NCBI RefSeq assembly: GCF_004216575.1
Contig: NZ_SGWW01000002.1
Coordinates: 310,001 to 374,000, forward strand
Direction: 5' to 3'
Source: Microcella putealis
GTDB lineage: Bacteria > Actinomycetota > Actinomycetes > Actinomycetales > Microbacteriaceae
Length of the DNA stretch: 64,000 nt
The notes under the pieces were generated by a model that was given only the letters and a program-made list of their open reading frames with translations, did no database searches and had not been told where the DNA came from. The position numbers and the translations under genes were made by a program. Positions 15,791 to 25,790 of this stretch are shown here, piece by piece. Numbering within the stretch: the first letter of the stretch is position 1; every line of letters begins with the position of its first letter.

Positions 15791-18073
15791 CTACTCCGCT
15801 CCGGTGAGCTTCTCTGCCTGCGACAGTACTCCGCGCATGCTTTCGAAGTAGCCAGCCACGGCGTCGCGCTCCACGCGGATGCGCGCCAAGCGTTCTTCGG
15901 CGTCGGCAACGAGCGCCGCGGTGCGTTCTTCGGCATCCGCGATCATTGCGGCCGCGCGCCGTTCCGCGTTCTCCAGCACCTCCCGTGCCGTGCGGTCTGC
16001 CTCGGCGCGCAGGGCCTCGGCGTCGCTCTGCGCGCTGGCGTCCAACTCGCTCGCGATGCGTCGCGCCTCGGCGGCGCGGTTCTGCGCCTCGGCGAGCTGC
16101 GCGGTCGCCTCGTCGAGGTAGGCCTTCGTCTGGGCGACCGCCTCCTGCTGTCGCGCCAAGTACTCCTGCTCGGCTTCGTCGCGGCGGGCGGTGAGCTCAA
16201 CCTCGAGGTCAACGCGCGCCTGCTCGGCGTCGCGCGCCATGCGCGTGCGCTGTTCGTCGGCCTCGTGCGTCAGTTCGGCGCGCAGCCTGGCCAGTTCGTC
16301 GGTCAAGCGAATGCGCTCGGTCTCAAGCTCGTGCAGGCGAGTTGCGCGCTCCGATTCGAGTTCCCGCTCCGCCTCGAGGCGCGCGGCGGACAGCTCACGG
16401 TCGAGCGCCTCGCGTGCTGCGGACTGCTCGATGGCGAGTTGTTCTCGGGCCGCGTCGACATCGGCGTCGAGTTGAGCGCGAGTGGCGGTGACGTAGCGGT
16501 CGGCGTCGGCTCGTGCCGTCGTCGTGTCGCGCTCGAGCTCGGCACGCGCCGCCGCGATGTCTCGCTCGAGCGCTGAGCGCGCTGCGCTCGTGTCGCGCTC
16601 GAGATCGGCGCGGGTTTCGGCAACCTCTTGCTCGAGGGCCGTGCGTCGCTCGGCCTGCTCGCGGTCGAATGCGGCTGCGGCTTCGGCCCGCAGTCGCTCG
16701 GCCTCGGCGCGGGCCTCGGCGATCTCCCGGTCTGCGCTGCTGCGCGCCTCGTCGAGTTCGCGCTCGAGGTCGGCGCGGGCCTCGGCGAGTTCGCGGGCGA
16801 GTCCGGCACGCGCTTCCGCCAGTTCGCGCTCGAGGTCGGCGCGCGCCTCGGCCAGCTCACGGTCGAGGTCGGTGCGCGTGCGCTGCACGTCGGCGGCCAA
16901 CTCCGCGCGCGCTCGCGTCAGCTCCTGGTCGAGTGCGCTGCGCGCCTCGCTCTGTTCGCGCTCAAGCGCCGCGCGTGCCTCGCTCAGTTCTGCTGTCAGC
17001 GCGGCGCGTGCCTCTGCCTGCTCGTGCTCCAGGTCGGCCCGCGTCTCGGAGACCTGGCGATCCAGCTCAGCGCGGGTGGTGGTCTGCTCTCGGTCGACGT
17101 CCGCACGCGTGCGCGCGACCTCCTCGGCGAGCGCGGAGCGTGCCTCGGCGAGTTCCGCCTCGAGGCGTGCCCGCGCATCCGTGATTTCGGTCTCGAGGGC
17201 GCCGCGCGAGCGCGCCTCGAACTGCTCGACGGCGGCGCGACGGCGGTGCTCTTCGGCGTCCCACGCCTGACGGCGCCCGTCGAGCTCGGCGGTGAGCCGT
17301 TCCCGCTCGCCGACGACGTCGATCTCGAGTTCCGCGCGCTGGGCGGCAAGGTCGGCCTCCCACTGAGCGCGCTCGGCCGCCATACGACTGTCGAACTCGG
17401 CGCGTTCGCGCTCGGTCTCGCGGGCGAGGGTGGCGGCGGCGTCGCGGGCCGCGGCCGCCTCGCGGTCGGCGACCACGCGCAGTTCGGCGAGCTCGCGCTC
17501 TACCTCGGCGCGGAGCGCGGCCGATTCCCGCTTCGCCGTCGTGCGGGTTTCTGCCGCCTCCGTGGCGACGGCGCCGCGCACGGCCGCCGCCTCCCGTTCG
17601 GCCTCCTGGGCGAGCTGTGCGGCGTCGAAGCGCGCGCGTTCCAGCAGATCGGCGGCGTCTCGCTGGGCGTTCGTCATAAGACTTTCGGCCCGTGCGCTCG
17701 CGTCGGCGACGAGTCGTTCGGTGCGCTCCGCCGTTTCGGCCTGCAGACGCTCTGCCTCGGCGCGCGCGTCGGTGCGCACACGCTCGGCGTCAATGTCGGC
17801 CTGGCTGATCAGTCGCGTCGACTGCTCTTCGGCAACGCGGAGGGTCTGCTCAAGCTTCGACCCGAGACCCGAATAGGTGGGGCGGCCGACTTCGTCGAGT
17901 TCTTCCTGCAGGTCGGCGAGGGCCGCCTGCAGACGCTTGACCTCTTTGGCCGTCTCGGCGCGCTCAGTGTTCGCCTGAATGAGTTCTCGGCGAAGGTCGG
18001 TGAGGGCCCGGTCAACGTCCTCGCGCTTGTAGCCGCGCATCTCCGTGCCGAAGGTCGCATCGTTCGCTGCCAC
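15791..18073 (-). CDS. Giant hendecad coiled-coil protein, Scy/FilP-like, with DivIVA-type N terminus
   Basis: A 760-residue cytoplasmic filament-type protein. Residues 8-24 (FGTEMRGYKREDVDRAL) match the DivIVA polar-targeting motif. Nearly all the rest is coiled coil. From about residue 212 to 640 the sequence runs in register with an 11-residue period (x-R-A-x-L-x-R-E-x-x-E), 39 units without a break. This predicts a very long rod. Scy and FilP of Streptomyces, which organise polar growth, also use hendecad-based coils; assignment to that group is by composition and repeat, not alignment. The C terminus holds an EERTAALVADAEERLAR segment. Start: GTG 18073 after GGGAGTAGGA. Confidence 0.8.
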   Translation of the reverse strand: MAANDATFGTEMRGYKREDVDRALTDLRRELIQANTERAETAKEVKRLQAALADLQEELDEVGRPTYSGLGSKLEQTLRVAEEQSTRLISQADIDAERVRTDARAEAERLQAETAERTERLVADASARAESLMTNAQRDAADLLERARFDAAQLAQEAEREAAAVRGAVATEAAETRTTAKRESAALRAEVERELAELRVVADREAAAARDAAATLARETERERAEFDSRMAAERAQWEADLAAQRAELEIDVVGERERLTAELDGRRQAWDAEEHRRRAAVEQFEARSRGALETEITDARARLEAELAEARSALAEEVARTRADVDREQTTTRAELDRQVSETRADLEHEQAEARAALTAELSEARAALEREQSEARSALDQELTRARAELAADVQRTRTDLDRELAEARADLERELAEARAGLARELAEARADLERELDEARSSADREIAEARAEAERLRAEAAAAFDREQAERRTALEQEVAETRADLERDTSAARSALERDIAAARAELERDTTTARADADRYVTATRAQLDADVDAAREQLAIEQSAAREALDRELSAARLEAERELESERATRLHELETERIRLTDELARLRAELTHEADEQRTRMARDAEQARVDLEVELTARRDEAEQEYLARQQEAVAQTKAYLDEATAQLAEAQNRAAEARRIASELDASAQSDAEALRAEADRTAREVLENAERRAAAMIADAEERTAALVADAEERLARIRVERDAVAGYFESMRGVLSQAEKLTGAE
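16154..17440 (-). repeat. In-frame 33-bp tandem periodicity encoding 39 hendecads
   Basis: The part of the coiled-coil gene coding residues 212-640 repeats every 33 bases, with codons for Glu, Ala, Arg and Leu in fixed positions. Units such as ARADLERELAE, ARAGLARELAE and ARADLERELDE follow one another directly. The DNA repeats are diverged, so this is an old protein-level repeat rather than recent slippage, although the most similar units (residues 399-453) could still recombine. Confidence 0.85.
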
Positions 18074-18362
18074 GTGTCGTCCTACTCCCGGGTGTTGACC
18101 GCCTCTGCCCTGTCGAGTGTAACGAGGGGACTATGGGGCGGCCGACGGGCGCTGGATGCGCGGAATCGGGCCCGCTCAGGGGGCGGATGCGCGCATCCGC
18201 TATTCTGGAACGTCTTTGTTCTGCTGGCCCGCCCCGACCATTCGGGGCGACCGCCCGATGACGCGCACCGCCGGAACCCCAGCTGTCTCGGTCCCGCCGC
18301 AGTGCTGACGGCCTCGGGCCGCGCAGCTCATGCGCGGCGGGCCGGCCGGAAAGGAGAAGCTC

Positions 18363-20255
18363 GTGCGATTCGTTCTCGCCATCGTGCTATTTGTCGCCGC
18401 CGTCGTGACCGGAGGCCTCGGCATCGCGCAGCGCACCGTGCTCGCGCCGCCCGACTCGGTCACCTCGGAACTCGAACTGACGGCGACCGCCCCCGTCACC
18501 GTCATTGACGGTGCGGCGCTCAACGCCTACGAGGGCACTCAGACGATCGCTATTCGCGGGGGCGTCGAGGCCGCCCCGGTCGAGTCGCCGAGCCCGTCGG
18601 CAAGCCCCGAACCGGCCGACGCGGAGGCGCCAGCAGAGGGCGAAGTCCCGGCCGACGGTGAGGCGCCCGCCGACGGCGAGGCGGCGGCAGATGACGCGGC
18701 GACCGAGACCGACGCCATCGCCGTGACCTACGGCCGCACCGTCGACGTGATCGGGTGGGTCGGCGAGGCAGAGCACACGCTCATCACGGTCGACGCTGAG
18801 ACCGGAGAGCTCGTGGCGCAGACCGTACGCGGCAGCGAGGCGCAGGTTCCGAGCCCGCTCGGCAGCGACCTGTGGTTCGGTGAGTTTGAGGGTGCGGGCG
18901 AACTCGGCCTCACTCTGAACGTTCCGTCAGATGTGTCGCTGCTCGTCGTCTCGGACGGCACGCTGCCTGCCCCGCAGGACTACCGCGTCACCTGGCCGCT
19001 CGACAGCTCGACGCCGTACGCCGGCTGGCTGATCATCGCCGGCATCTCGCTCATGGTGCTCGGTTTCATCGCTCTGTTGTGGGCGCTCTGGCACTGGCGC
19101 CGCCAGCGCGGACCTCGCCGTAAGAACCCCCGAATGCCGACGGCCCCGCGACCCTCGCGCTACCGCCCGACGCGCCCGCGCGCCGTCGTCGCCCGACCCA
19201 AGGGTCGACGTTCCATCGGTCGCTCGATGGTCGTCCCGACCGTCGCCCTCGGTACGGTGCTTGTGCTCGGTGCCTGCTCCGCAGACGCGCCGTTCACCAT
19301 CGGGCCGAGCCCTGAGCCATCGGCGAGTGATGCACCGGTCGAGCCATCGACGCCTCCGATCGCGGTGAACGAGCGCCAGCTCGAGCGCATCGTCGCCCGG
19401 GTTGCCGAGCGCATTGGTGAAGCCGACGAAACACTGGACGCCGAACTCGCGGCGACCCGCATGGCGGGCCCGGCCCTCGAGCTGCGCGCGGCGAGCTACC
19501 AAATCCGCTCCGCGAACGCCGAGCTGGGGGCCCTGCCGGCAATCCCTGTCGGCAACGTGCAGGTCGCGTTGCCCCAGCAGACCGACATTTGGCCCCGCAC
19601 CGTTTTCGCCGTCGTCGAAGATGCTGACGACGAGACGGTGCCGCCGCTCGCCATGGTGCTGATCCAGGAGGATCCGCGCAGCCAGTACCAGGTGCACTAC
19701 GCGGTGACCGTGGTGCCCGGCAACCCCTTCCCCGACAGCCCGCCGGCGAGTCTCGGTACGGCCCGACTGCCCGCCGATACGCCGCTGCTTTCGGTGCCGC
19801 CGAGCAACGTGGCTCCCGCCTACGCCGAGCTGTTGCTCGCCGGCCCCGAGTCGGAGGGCGCCCAACTCTTCGACCTCGAGAGCGACTCGCTCATCTCGCA
19901 GATCGGTGCCGCGGCGAAGGCTGAGCGTGCCGCGGCGCTTCCGGAGACCGCGCAGATCACCTTCGAGAACGCCGTCGGTGAGGGCGAGACCATCGTGCTC
20001 GCGACCGCCGATACGGGTGGGCTGGTGACCGGCTACATCGTCGAAACCGAGACGGTTACCCCGGTTCAGGAGGGCGCGGCGGTCAACGCCAGTGGCGCGG
20101 TGCAGGCGCTGTCAGGTGTCGAGCAGTCCACCGCCGGCGTTGTGGCTCGTTACGGCGTGCAGGTGCTCTTCTACGTTCCGCCGCTCGGCGCGGAAGCGCC
20201 CGTGCTGCTGCTCGGCTTCACCCAGGGACTCATCTCAGCATCGGAGGTATCGTGA
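18363..20255 (+). CDS. Multi-spanning membrane protein with internal lipoprotein-like signal (unknown function)
   Basis: A 630-residue protein I cannot assign to a named enzyme. An N-terminal signal/TM segment (RFVLAIVLFVAAVVTGGLG) is followed by an extracytoplasmic domain with an acidic Pro/Ala/Glu repeat (near residues 85-112), a second TM (about 219-245), a short basic cytoplasmic stretch, and then a third hydrophobic segment ending LVLGACSADA, a textbook lipobox with Cys305. The remaining 325 residues look exported. It resembles two proteins joined: a membrane protein and a lipoprotein. The GTG start follows AAAGGAG. It overlaps the next gene by GTGA. Expression as two products from the internal ATG at 19227 is possible. 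Confidence 0.65.
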   Translation: MRFVLAIVLFVAAVVTGGLGIAQRTVLAPPDSVTSELELTATAPVTVIDGAALNAYEGTQTIAIRGGVEAAPVESPSPSASPEPADAEAPAEGEVPADGEAPADGEAAADDAATETDAIAVTYGRTVDVIGWVGEAEHTLITVDAETGELVAQTVRGSEAQVPSPLGSDLWFGEFEGAGELGLTLNVPSDVSLLVVSDGTLPAPQDYRVTWPLDSSTPYAGWLIIAGISLMVLGFIALLWALWHWRRQRGPRRKNPRMPTAPRPSRYRPTRPRAVVARPKGRRSIGRSMVVPTVALGTVLVLGACSADAPFTIGPSPEPSASDAPVEPSTPPIAVNERQLERIVARVAERIGEADETLDAELAATRMAGPALELRAASYQIRSANAELGALPAIPVGNVQVALPQQTDIWPRTVFAVVEDADDETVPPLAMVLIQEDPRSQYQVHYAVTVVPGNPFPDSPPASLGTARLPADTPLLSVPPSNVAPAYAELLLAGPESEGAQLFDLESDSLISQIGAAAKAERAAALPETAQITFENAVGEGETIVLATADTGGLVTGYIVETETVTPVQEGAAVNASGAVQALSGVEQSTAGVVARYGVQVLFYVPPLGAEAPVLLLGFTQGLISASEVS

Positions 20256-21193
20256 CCGACGCATCACTGAACCCCGCCGCCCTGCGCGGCGCCGTCGACC
20301 TGTCGTCGCTCGTGCGTAGCGCGCAGCAGCCGAGCCCCGGTGCCGCGCCCGCGTCGGGCAACGTCGCGGCGGCCTCCGGTTCCGCGCCGGCGGGCATTGT
20401 TTCGGAAGCCGACGATCGCAGCTTTGGCCAGGCGGTCGAGCTGTCGCGCCAGGTGCCCGTCATCGTCGAGTTTTACGGCGGCGGCGTGGCGCCGTTCTTG
20501 CCGTCGATCGTCGAGAGCTACTCGGGTCGCCTGGCGCTCGTCACGGTCGATGGCAACCGGTCGCCGCAGGTCGCGCAGGCGTTCCAGATCACGCAGGTAC
20601 CGGCCGTCGTTGCGCTCATCGGCGGTCGACCCGTGCCGCTGTTCGTCGGCATGGCGGCCGACGAGGAGGTGCGCCAGGTGTTCGAGCAGGTGCTCGAACT
20701 CGCCGCGCAGAACGGCGTGACCGGCACCGTCACGGGGGTCGCCGACGACGACGCTGACACGGAGCCCGCGGAAGAACCCCTTCCGCCCCTCCACCAGGAG
20801 GCGTACGACGCGGTCGAACGCGGCGACCTGGATGCGGCGATCACCGCCTTCGAGACGGCCATCGCCCAGAATCCCCGCGACGACGACGCGGTGGCGGGCC
20901 TCGCGCAGGTGTCGCTGCTGAAGCGGCTGGCGGGAGCGGATGCGGCGACGATCCGTCAGAACGCGGCCGAGCATCCGGATGACGCTGCCGCGCAGCTCGC
21001 GATTGCTGACCTGGATGTCAGCGGTGGCCACATCGAGGATGCGTTCGCCCGCTTGCTCACGGTCTTTCCGCGCCTCGACGCTGAGGGCAAGGCGGAGGTG
21101 CGTGCGCGGATGCTCGACTTCTTCGCGCTTGTCGGAGCCGAGGACCCGCGCGTCGCCGCCGCCCGTCGGCAGCTGACGAACCTGCTCTACTGA
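20252..21193 (+). CDS. Thioredoxin-fold/TPR protein (CnoX/YbbN-like) lacking the CxxC
   Basis: A 313-residue cytoplasmic protein: a flexible N terminus, a thioredoxin fold (about residues 60-155; VPVIVEFYGGGVAPFLPSI, then QITQVPAVVALIGGRPV), and C-terminal TPR-like helices (HQEAYDAVERGDLDAAITAF onward). This is the layout of CnoX (YbbN), a chaperone that hands clients to GroEL or DnaK. The active-site WCxxC is replaced by YGGGVAP and the protein has no cysteine there, so it cannot act as a redox thioredoxin. Its start overlaps the previous stop (GTGA), coupling it to the membrane-protein gene. Confidence 0.82.
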   Translation: MTDASLNPAALRGAVDLSSLVRSAQQPSPGAAPASGNVAAASGSAPAGIVSEADDRSFGQAVELSRQVPVIVEFYGGGVAPFLPSIVESYSGRLALVTVDGNRSPQVAQAFQITQVPAVVALIGGRPVPLFVGMAADEEVRQVFEQVLELAAQNGVTGTVTGVADDDADTEPAEEPLPPLHQEAYDAVERGDLDAAITAFETAIAQNPRDDDAVAGLAQVSLLKRLAGADAATIRQNAAEHPDDAAAQLAIADLDVSGGHIEDAFARLLTVFPRLDAEGKAEVRARMLDFFALVGAEDPRVAAARRQLTNLLY

Positions 21194-21204
21194 GCCGACG
21201 ACAA

Positions 21205-21241
21205 CGACGGGGTCCGCGCGTGATGTGCGCGGGCCCCGTCG
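21205..21241. terminator. Bidirectional terminator between convergent genes
   Basis: Arms 21205-21219 and 21227-21241 pair over 15 bp with a single G-T wobble and a seven-base loop. It lies between the stop of the thioredoxin-like gene and the stop of glgB. The T-run is short (ATTT on the plus side). Confidence 0.65.
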
Positions 21242-21253
21242 GCATTTCGGGAT

Positions 21254-23437
21254 CTACTGGGGCTGCAGCCAGAGGCCAGCGAGCGGCGGCAAGGTGAGTT
21301 CGACCGAGGCCGGCTGACCGCCCCACGGGGTGGTGTCTCCCTCGACGGCGCCGAAGTTACCGACGCCCGAACCGCCGTACTCGGTCGCGTCGGTGTTGAC
21401 GACCTCGCGCCAGCGGCCGGCGTGGGGGAGCGGCAGGCGGTAGGGCCCGACGGGGTTCCCGCTGAAGTTGAAGGCGCACACGGTCGGTGTGCCATCGTCG
21501 CCGCGGCGCACGAACGCGATGACGTTGTTGCCCGCATCGCCCCCCTCCAACCACTCGAAACCGTCGGGGGTGTTGTCGCGTTGCCAGAGCGAGGGCGAGT
21601 CGCGGTAGACGCGGTTCAGCTGACGTACGAGGCCGAGCAGGCCCTGGTGTACCGGCTGGTCGAGAATCCACCAGTCGAGGCCGCGCTCTTCGCTCCACTC
21701 GCTGGGTTGCCCGAACTCTTGGCCCATGAACAGCAGCTGCTTGCCGGGGTGCGCCCACATGAACGAGAAGTAGGCGCGCACATTGGCGAGCTTCTGCCAC
21801 TGGTCGCCGGGCATCTTGTGCAGGAGGGAACCCTTGCCGTGCACGACCTCGTCGTGGCTGATCGGCAGCATGAAGTTCTCGCTAAACGCGTACAGGAAGC
21901 TGAAGGTGATCTCGCCGTGGTGGTGCGATCGCCACATGGGGTTGCGCTGGAAGTACGACAGCGTGTCGTGCATCCAGCCCATGTTCCACTTCATGCCGAA
22001 GCCGAGCCCGCCCGCGTCGGTGGGGCGGCTGACACCCGGATAGGAGGTCGACTCCTCCGCGATCATGATGATGCCGGGCACGCGCTTGTACGCGGTGGCC
22101 GTCGCCTCCTGCAGGAAGGCGATTGCCTCGAGATTCTCGCGGCCCCCGTGCTGATTCGGCAGCCACTCACCCTCGGCGCGCGAGTAGTCGAGGTACAGCA
22201 TGCTCGCGACCGCGTCGACGCGCAGGCCGTCGATGTGGAACTCTTCCAGCCAGTAGAGTGCGTTCGCGACGAGGAAGTTGCGCACCTGGCTGCGGGCGAA
22301 GTCGAAGATGTACGTGCCCCAGTCGGGGTGCTCTCCACGCCGCGGGTCGGGGTGCTCGTACAGCGCCACGCCGTCGAAGCGGCCGAGAGCCCACTCGTCT
22401 TTCGGGAAATGGGCCGGAACCCAGTCCATGATCACGCCGATGCCCGCCTGGTGCAGGCGGTCAATCAGGTAACGCAGGTCGTCGGGGTGGCCGAAGCGCG
22501 AGGTCGGGGCGAAGTAGCCCGTGACCTGGTAGCCCCAGCTGGGGCCGTAAGGGTGCTCGGCCAGCGGCAGGAATTCGACGTGCGTGAAGCCCGTGTGCTC
22601 GAGGTACTCGATGAGCGGGTCGGCGATGTCGCGGTAGCCGAGGCCCGGCTTCCATGAACCCAGGTGCAGTTCGTAGACGCTCATCGGCCCGTTGTGCGGG
22701 TCGCGGGCGGCCCGGGCCGCCATCCAGTCGCCGTCGCCCCACTCGTAGCTGCTCTCGCCGACAATGCTCGCCGTCGCGGGCGGCGTCTCGGTGTAGCGCG
22801 CCATGGGGTCGGCGCGGGTGACCCACTGGCCGGCCGGCGTCAAGATCTCGAACTTGTACGTCGAGCCGGCGCCGAGGCCGGGGATAAACAGCTCCCACAC
22901 ACCCGTGTCGTCGAGGCGGCGCATGGCGTACAGGGCGCCGTTCCAGTTATTGAAGTCGCCGACCACCCGCACGGCCTGCGCGTTCGGCGCCCACACGGCA
23001 AAGCCGGTGCCGTCGACGTCTTCGTGGCGCTTGCGGTGGGCGCCCAACACCTGCCAGATCTGCTCGTGGCGGCCCTCGCCCCACAGGTAGAGGTCGGTTT
23101 CACCGACGCTCGGCACGAAACGGTACGGGTCGTCGGCGTGCCAGTCAGGGCCGCCGTCGTACGTGGTGTGCACCGAGTACGCCTGGCCATCAGCCGGGCC
23201 GCCGGGCAGCAGCCCGTGCCAGAGGCCGTCGGCGTCGTGGGCCAGCGCGTGGCGGGTGCCGTCCGCCCGTTCGACCGTGACGGTCGATGCGAGGGGGCGC
23301 AGCACGCGCACCACCCAGCCGCCCTCGACAGCGTGTTGCCCGAGGGCGTCGTGGGGCCGCGGGTGGTGGGCGTCGACAAGTGCCTGTCGATGCTCGGGGT
23401 GCAGGATCGGAATGGTGGTGGCCGGAAGCTTGGGCAT
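21254..23437 (-). CDS. glgB: 1,4-alpha-glucan branching enzyme
   Basis: GlgB (GH13_9), 727 residues, cuts alpha-1,4 chains and re-attaches them as alpha-1,6 branches. An N-terminal domain and CBM48 ([20 protein letters not shown] near 125) precede the catalytic barrel. Conserved regions are [14 protein letters not shown], the nucleophile region [18 protein letters not shown], the acid region [13 protein letters not shown] and [14 protein letters not shown]. The C-terminal beta domain is present. The ATG shares its A with the glgE stop; a GTG one codon earlier is equally possible. GlgE and GlgB work in sequence: GlgE extends linear glucan and GlgB branches it. Confidence 0.96.
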   Translation of the reverse strand: MPKLPATTIPILHPEHRQALVDAHHPRPHDALGQHAVEGGWVVRVLRPLASTVTVERADGTRHALAHDADGLWHGLLPGGPADGQAYSVHTTYDGGPDWHADDPYRFVPSVGETDLYLWGEGRHEQIWQVLGAHRKRHEDVDGTGFAVWAPNAQAVRVVGDFNNWNGALYAMRRLDDTGVWELFIPGLGAGSTYKFEILTPAGQWVTRADPMARYTETPPATASIVGESSYEWGDGDWMAARAARDPHNGPMSVYELHLGSWKPGLGYRDIADPLIEYLEHTGFTHVEFLPLAEHPYGPSWGYQVTGYFAPTSRFGHPDDLRYLIDRLHQAGIGVIMDWVPAHFPKDEWALGRFDGVALYEHPDPRRGEHPDWGTYIFDFARSQVRNFLVANALYWLEEFHIDGLRVDAVASMLYLDYSRAEGEWLPNQHGGRENLEAIAFLQEATATAYKRVPGIIMIAEESTSYPGVSRPTDAGGLGFGMKWNMGWMHDTLSYFQRNPMWRSHHHGEITFSFLYAFSENFMLPISHDEVVHGKGSLLHKMPGDQWQKLANVRAYFSFMWAHPGKQLLFMGQEFGQPSEWSEERGLDWWILDQPVHQGLLGLVRQLNRVYRDSPSLWQRDNTPDGFEWLEGGDAGNNVIAFVRRGDDGTPTVCAFNFSGNPVGPYRLPLPHAGRWREVVNTDATEYGGSGVGNFGAVEGDTTPWGGQPASVELTLPPLAGLWLQPQ

Positions 23438-25455
23438 CACACGCCCTTCGGGTAGTCGATGCGGAGAATGTGCACGGGGTTCTGGAAGGCGTCGAGTCTG
23501 ACGTAGTTGTCGGCTCCCCAGCGATACCGCTCCCCGGTAATCAGGTCGGTCACATCAAACGTTGATCCGTGTTCCAGCCCGAGCCCCGCCAGGTCGAGGT
23601 GCACGGTTGTTTCGCGCACCGAGTGCGGGTCGACGTTGGCGACCACAATGACGCCGTCGGGGCGTCCGGTGCCCGTGAAGCGCGCATCCATGACCTTCGA
23701 ATAGACGAGGATCGCGTCGTCGTCGCTCCAGTGCACGCGGAGGTTGCGCAGCTGGCGTAGCGCCGGATGAGCGGCGCGGATGCTGTTCAGCTGGGTGATG
23801 AACGGCGCGATCGAGCGCCCCTCGGCCTCGGCTGAGGCCCAGTCGCGCTGCTTGTATTCGTACTTCTCGTTGTCGATGTTCTCTTCGCTGCCGGGTCGCG
23901 CGACGTTTTCGATGAGTTCGTAGCCGGCGTACATGCCCCAGATCGGGCTCGAGGTCGCGGCAATCGCGGCGCGAATCTTGTAGGCGGGCACGCCACCGAA
24001 CTGCAGGTACTCGGTCAAGATGTCGGGCGTGTTGACGAAGAAGTTCGGGCGGAAGTGGGTCGAGGTGACCTGTGACACCTCGGTCAGATACTCCTCTAGC
24101 TCACCCTTCGTGTTGCGCCACGTGAAGTACGTGTACGACTGATGGAACCCGGCCGCTGCGAGCGACTGCATCATCGCGGGGCGAGTGAACGCCTCGGCGA
24201 GGAAGACCACGTCGGGGTAGCGGTCGCGCACCTCGGCGAGCAGCCACTCCCAGAAGCCCAGCGGCTTCGTGTGGGGGTTGTCGACGCGGAAGATGCGCAC
24301 GCCGAGCTCGATCCAGTGCACGACGATGCGCAGAATCTCGGCGCTCAGGCACTCGGGGTCGTTGTCGAAGTTCAGCGGGTAGATGTCTTGGTACTTCTTC
24401 GGCGGGTTCTCGGCGTACGCGATCGAGCCGTCGGGCAGCGTCGTGAACCACTCGGGGTGCTCGGTAACCCACGGGTGGTCGGGTGCGCACTGCAGGGCCA
24501 GGTCGATCGCGAGTTCGAGGCCGTTCTTGGTCACGGCCGCGACGAAGGCGCGGAAGTCGGCCTCGGTGCCGAGGTCGGGGTGGATCGCGTCGTGACCGCC
24601 CGCAGCTGAGCCGATCGCCCAGGGGCTACCCGGGTCATTCGGCCCCGGCGTGAGCGTGTTGTTGGGGCCCTTGCGGTTGATGGTGCCGATCGGGTGAATC
24701 GGCGGCAGGTACAGCACGTCGAAGCCCATCTTCTTCACCGCGGGCAGACGCTTCTGCGCGGTGCGGAAGGTGCCCGACGTCCACGAGCCGTCCTTCTTTT
24801 GCTTCGCGCCCTCGCTGCGCGGGAAGAATTCGTACCAGGCGCCCACGCCGGCGCGGGTGCGCTCGACGCGCAGCGGGATGGTCTCGGACAGCGTCTCGAG
24901 GCTCGTCGGTCGGTGCTCGGCGATGGCCCGCGCGACGCGGGGGTCGCTCGCGACGGCGAGGCGCTCGGCCGGCGACTTCGTGGTCTTCAGCATCGCCGTT
25001 CGGGCGCTCGAGAGCACGCGCTGCGAGGGGGTGCCCTTCGCGAGCTTTCCCGCCCGCGCGAGCAGTTCGGCGCCGGCGAGCAGCATGACCTCGACGTCGA
25101 CACCGGCGGCGATTTTGACGCTCGCCGCGTGCATCCAGGTCGCCCAGTCGTCGCCGTAGGCGCGCACCTGCCAGTGCCAGTCGCCCTCCGTATCGACGAG
25201 CGCCTCGGTGTGCCAGCGGTCGGTACCCGGCGCGCCGATCGTGAGCGGGTGAGTGGTGATCTCGCCCGTGGGCGAGGTCAGCAGCAGCTCAGCGCCGAGG
25301 GCGTCGTGCCCCTCGCGGAAGATCGTGGCCGCGAAGGGCACAACCTCGCCGACGACGGCTTTTGCCGGCCAGCGGAATTCTGGTTGTTGCGGGCTCAGGT
25401 GACGAATCGGGATGCGCCCGATGCGTCCGGTAAAGGTCGTCGTCTCATTCGCCAC
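23437..25455 (-). CDS. glgE: Alpha-1,4-glucan:maltose-1-phosphate maltosyltransferase
   Basis: GlgE (GH13_3), 672 residues, adds maltosyl units from maltose-1-phosphate to alpha-glucan. The family hallmarks are seen: [39 protein letters not shown], the nucleophile motif [10 protein letters not shown] (Asp392), the acid FLAEAF (Glu421) and [13 protein letters not shown]. The GTG at 25455 was chosen because the N terminus [17 protein letters not shown] is family-like; 88 further upstream codons are low-quality intergenic DNA. TreS and maltokinase, which would supply maltose-1-phosphate, are not in the window. It is co-transcribed with glgB. Confidence 0.95.
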   Translation of the reverse strand: MANETTTFTGRIGRIPIRHLSPQQPEFRWPAKAVVGEVVPFAATIFREGHDALGAELLLTSPTGEITTHPLTIGAPGTDRWHTEALVDTEGDWHWQVRAYGDDWATWMHAASVKIAAGVDVEVMLLAGAELLARAGKLAKGTPSQRVLSSARTAMLKTTKSPAERLAVASDPRVARAIAEHRPTSLETLSETIPLRVERTRAGVGAWYEFFPRSEGAKQKKDGSWTSGTFRTAQKRLPAVKKMGFDVLYLPPIHPIGTINRKGPNNTLTPGPNDPGSPWAIGSAAGGHDAIHPDLGTEADFRAFVAAVTKNGLELAIDLALQCAPDHPWVTEHPEWFTTLPDGSIAYAENPPKKYQDIYPLNFDNDPECLSAEILRIVVHWIELGVRIFRVDNPHTKPLGFWEWLLAEVRDRYPDVVFLAEAFTRPAMMQSLAAAGFHQSYTYFTWRNTKGELEEYLTEVSQVTSTHFRPNFFVNTPDILTEYLQFGGVPAYKIRAAIAATSSPIWGMYAGYELIENVARPGSEENIDNEKYEYKQRDWASAEAEGRSIAPFITQLNSIRAAHPALRQLRNLRVHWSDDDAILVYSKVMDARFTGTGRPDGVIVVANVDPHSVRETTVHLDLAGLGLEHGSTFDVTDLITGERYRWGADNYVRLDAFQNPVHILRIDYPKGV

Positions 25456-25517
25456 CCCTCGACCGTACCCGTCGACCGTCGGCGTGGGGAGGGGGGTGTG
25501 CGTGACCCCCGAACGAG

Positions 25518-25537
25518 TGTCCGCACTTGGGCGGACA
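25518..25537. promoter_or_regulatory. Inverted repeat TGTCCGC-N6-GCGGACA
   Basis: Perfect seven-base arms separated by six bases, 63 bases upstream of the glgE GTG. Size and spacing suit a dimeric repressor or activator; the factor is unknown. Confidence 0.45.
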
Positions 25538-25541
25538 AAAT

Positions 25542-25559
25542 GTACCCCGGCCGGGGTAC
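25542..25559. promoter_or_regulatory. Perfect 18-bp palindrome GTACCCCGGCCGGGGTAC
   Basis: All 18 bases are self-complementary without a spacer. It lies four bases from the neighbouring inverted repeat, between the two divergent transcription units. Likely a protein-binding site. Confidence 0.5.
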
Positions 25560-25778
25560 GCGAATCCTTGTCATTACCCTTGCCAACGCGGCGGCGCGGA
25601 GTAACGTGATGTTCGGAAATCGAATACGGCGGAATACCCGAATCCGCAGTGTTTACCCGAACGTCACGCGGCGACCCGAGCGATCGCGTGAACCAGGACC
25701 GTGACTCGCATCCCCCCAATCGCGAGACCGGTCCTGTTCGGCGTTAACGGGGGATGCGCATCCATCGATCGCGAATCT

Positions 25779-25790
25779 GGAACCGGTTCC
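25779..25790. promoter_or_regulatory. LacI-family-type operator GGAACCGGTTCC
   Basis: A perfect 12-bp palindrome with the central CG that LacI/GalR-family sites share (AACCGGTT core). It is centred about 26 bases before the TAGGCT -10 box of glgP, where a bound repressor would cover the -35 region. A maltose/glucan-responsive regulator is a reasonable guess. Confidence 0.5.
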
